This document shows, in pieces, positions 32,301 through 33,438 of a DNA stretch of 33,438 nt. The DNA lies in contig NZ_JRNB01000057.1 of the NCBI RefSeq assembly GCF_000758885.1, positions 1 to 33,438 of the forward strand. The letters run 5' to 3'. The notes beneath the pieces are model-generated. The model was not told the DNA's origin and ran no database searches. It saw nothing but the letters and a program-made list of their open reading frames with translations. How positions within the stretch are numbered: position 1 is the stretch's first letter; each line of letters starts with the position of its first letter. This DNA is from Peptostreptococcus sp. MV1 (GTDB lineage: Bacteria > Bacillota > Clostridia > Peptostreptococcales > Peptostreptococcaceae). The translations under genes were made by a program, and so were the position numbers.

Positions 32301-32437
32301 CCAAGGCTGTTGCTGAATTTGATGACTATATCAAGACTGAAACCCTAGCTATAGATATAGTTAAGGTTGAAGATTATAGCCTTGAAAAGCAGAACCTAAA
32401 TGATCATGAAACTGGAATAAAGGTTGAAAGAGTTTAA
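29315..32437 (+). CDS. ileS: Isoleucyl-tRNA synthetase, type 2 (eukaryote-like), swapped signature motif
   Basis: Charges tRNA-Ile with isoleucine. At 1040 residues, with the block [25 protein letters not shown], it belongs to the IleRS2 (eukaryote-like) class rather than the common bacterial IleRS1. The class I signature, normally H-x-G-H, reads G59-I-H-H62 here. The second motif is K597-M-S-K-S601. The CP1 editing domain (about 190-390) keeps [10 protein letters not shown] and [17 protein letters not shown]. Cysteine pairs CPRCG, CWRCG, CDCGC and CPDCG suggest zinc sites in the insertions. A type 2 tail ends the protein. IleRS2 enzymes are known for low mupirocin sensitivity. GGGG precedes the ATG. 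It is controlled by the T-box upstream. Confidence 0.97.
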   Translation: [1040 protein letters not shown]

Positions 32438-32460
32438 TAAAGATATTTAATAAGTTAGTT

Positions 32461-32497
32461 TGCTAGGCTCTTTTTATAAGAGTCTAGCAGGCATTTT
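32461..32497 (+). terminator. Hairpin after ileS
   Basis: TGCTAGGCTCTT (32461-32472) pairs with AAGAGTCTAGCA (32478-32489) through 12 base pairs with one G-T wobble and loop TTTAT. It is followed by GGCATTTTA, a weak T run. It starts 23 bases after the ileS stop, so it probably ends or reduces the ileS transcript before the LicD gene. Confidence 0.65.
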
Positions 32498-32516
32498 AGG
32501 AAAAGAGAATGGAAAT

Positions 32517-33332
32517 ATGTTTAAGGATAAAGTCGATAAGATAATTGCTAGTGATGATAGTGAATTAAGAAAGCTACAGTTGGTAATACTGGAAATAATG
32601 AAGGTTATAGACCAGATATGCCGAGAAAATGATATAGACTATTGGGTAGACGCAGGTACCTTATTAGGAGCTAGAAGGCATGGTGGCTTTATACCATGGG
32701 ATGATGACTGTGATATATGTATGATGAGGAGGGACTATAACAAGTTTATCCAAGTAGTCAAAGACCAGCTACCAGATGGACTCGTATATGAAAATAAAGA
32801 CTGCAAAGATTGGTCCCAAAAAGAGGTTGACCTACAGCCTTCATTTATAAAAATATTCTATTTGGGTCATTTTTCAGGATTTGAAAGGGCTTCAGGCCTA
32901 CCATGCCACGGTACCTTTGTAGATGTATTCCCTATGGACCCTATGAATGAAAAATTGATAGATTCCAGGATGGGTAGGTTTATGCACAAGTTATCGTTTT
33001 TTAGGAAGTCAAAGCCAACAAAGTTGAGAGACCATGTAAAGATATTCCTACAGAACTCTGGTCTAGAGGAGAGGTGGATAGCCAAGTGTGCTAGACTAGA
33101 AGAAAATGGAGATGCACCATATGTAGTATATGGTATGGATACTCCTTTTATGATGAGGGAATTTATGAAAAAAAAGGAATATATATTCCCCTTGACCTCT
33201 ATAGATTTTGAAGGTTATGAGTTTAAGGCTCCGAATAATATTCATGCCTACTTAGAAGACCTATATGGTGACTACATGAAAATACCACCAGAAGAGGAAA
33301 GGGTGCCCCATATTTTAGACCTAAAGGTATAG
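32517..33332 (+). CDS. LicD-family phosphotransferase (wall or glycan decoration)
   Basis: A 271-residue LicD/fukutin-type nucleotidyltransferase-fold protein. The diagnostic block is IDYWVDAGTLLGARRHGG followed by FIPWDDDCDICMMRRDYNKF, which contains the metal-binding aspartates. A later CHGTFVDVFPMD also fits the family. Family members transfer phosphocholine or related phospho-substituents to teichoic acids, lipopolysaccharide or glycans in the cytoplasm; the substituent here is unknown. The start at ATG 32517, after AGGAAAAGAG, is chosen because the alternative TTG at 32460 would put the first residues inside the post-ileS hairpin. No lic choline genes are seen in the window. Confidence 0.85.
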   Translation: MFKDKVDKIIASDDSELRKLQLVILEIMKVIDQICRENDIDYWVDAGTLLGARRHGGFIPWDDDCDICMMRRDYNKFIQVVKDQLPDGLVYENKDCKDWSQKEVDLQPSFIKIFYLGHFSGFERASGLPCHGTFVDVFPMDPMNEKLIDSRMGRFMHKLSFFRKSKPTKLRDHVKIFLQNSGLEERWIAKCARLEENGDAPYVVYGMDTPFMMREFMKKKEYIFPLTSIDFEGYEFKAPNNIHAYLEDLYGDYMKIPPEEERVPHILDLKV

Positions 33333-33411
33333 GTTAAATAGTATTTCCTAAACAAACTCAATTTTTATATAAAATATTAATACGTACCTTTAGTCACTTG
33401 GAAAAAGATAA

Positions 33412-33438
33412 GGTTCTTTGTCAACTAGCGTTGATGAA
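33412..33438 (+). repeat. Terminal inverted repeat of an ISL3-type insertion sequence (IS continues beyond the window)
   Basis: GGTTCTTTGTCAACTAGCG and the following bases match the reverse complement of window positions 1-29 at 22 of the first 26 bases. The GGTTCTTTGTCAA start is typical of ISL3-family ends. The bases just inside the two repeats (30-37 and 33404-33411) are not identical, so the two ends need not belong to one insertion event. Confidence 0.6.

Noticed and set aside
32460-32516. Upstream TTG start that would add 19 residues to the LicD-family protein
   Set aside because: The added codons lie in a 12-base-pair hairpin after ileS and no Shine-Dalgarno precedes the TTG; ATG at 32517 has a purine-rich site at good spacing.
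33333-33411. Gene or promoter in the last short gap before the right-hand IS end
   Set aside because: No frame, hairpin with T run, or promoter pair stands out in these 79 bases.
1-33438. Whole window as a composite transposon bounded by two IS copies
   Set aside because: The interior is essential core chromosome (ftsZ, mur genes, ileS), and the IS ends differ at several positions, so chance flanking or a contig break is more likely.

Overview
The window looks like a chromosomal segment of a low-GC Gram-positive anaerobe, most likely a member of the Peptoniphilaceae/Tissierellia group of anaerobic cocci. That placement is inference. It rests on the Firmicutes division/cell-wall gene cluster, SepF, YlmE and DivIVA, an isoleucine T-box leader, CWB2 wall-binding repeats, AT-rich DNA with AGG/AGA arginine and CTA leucine codons, and frequent TTG starts. 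No rRNA, tRNA or CRISPR array was seen. Both extreme ends (1-29 and 33412-33438) carry near-identical, oppositely oriented sequences that look like the terminal inverted repeats of an ISL3-type insertion sequence, so the segment probably sits between two IS copies and may be a contig broken at them.

Region 1 (37-8333) is an accessory cell-surface locus. On the minus strand an ECF sigma factor is followed, one base later, by its one-pass membrane regulator. Divergently transcribed after a 427-base control region are a small secreted protein, a membrane-anchored PrsA-like protein without a PPIase domain, and a 1544-residue wall protein. The wall protein has an unrecognised N-terminal half, two FIVAR-like/NEAT-like module pairs, and three CWB2 repeats at the C-terminus. 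The AT-rich 5' part of this locus differs in codon use from the CWB2 part and from the core genes. I consider this the most novel part of the window.

Region 2 (8369-16767) holds housekeeping genes: ychF with a clear promoter, a cytoplasmic leucine-rich-repeat protein, an inactive/active M16 peptidase pair, lgt, rsmH, murF and mraY. Region 3 (16880-20771) has murD, murG and ftsZ. The cluster is strikingly stripped: ftsL, the division transpeptidase, ftsW, divIB/ftsQ and ftsA are absent from the places they usually occupy. Region 4 (20788-26481) has nrdR, a response regulator and histidine kinase separated by an intrinsic terminator, der, plsY and gpsA.

Region 5 (26493-28961) is a ylmE-sepF-yggT-(ylmH remnant)-divIVA operon that supplies the SepF tether for FtsZ. 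Region 6 (28988-33332) has a promoter, a complete isoleucine T-box with AUC specifier, a type 2 isoleucyl-tRNA synthetase whose class I signature reads G-I-H-H instead of H-x-G-H, and a LicD-family transferase.

Together the core genes cover peptidoglycan precursor synthesis (MurF, MraY, MurD, MurG), membrane lipid synthesis (PlsY, GpsA), lipoprotein lipidation (Lgt), Z-ring assembly (FtsZ, SepF, DivIVA) and ribosome/translation functions (RsmH, Der, YchF, IleS).
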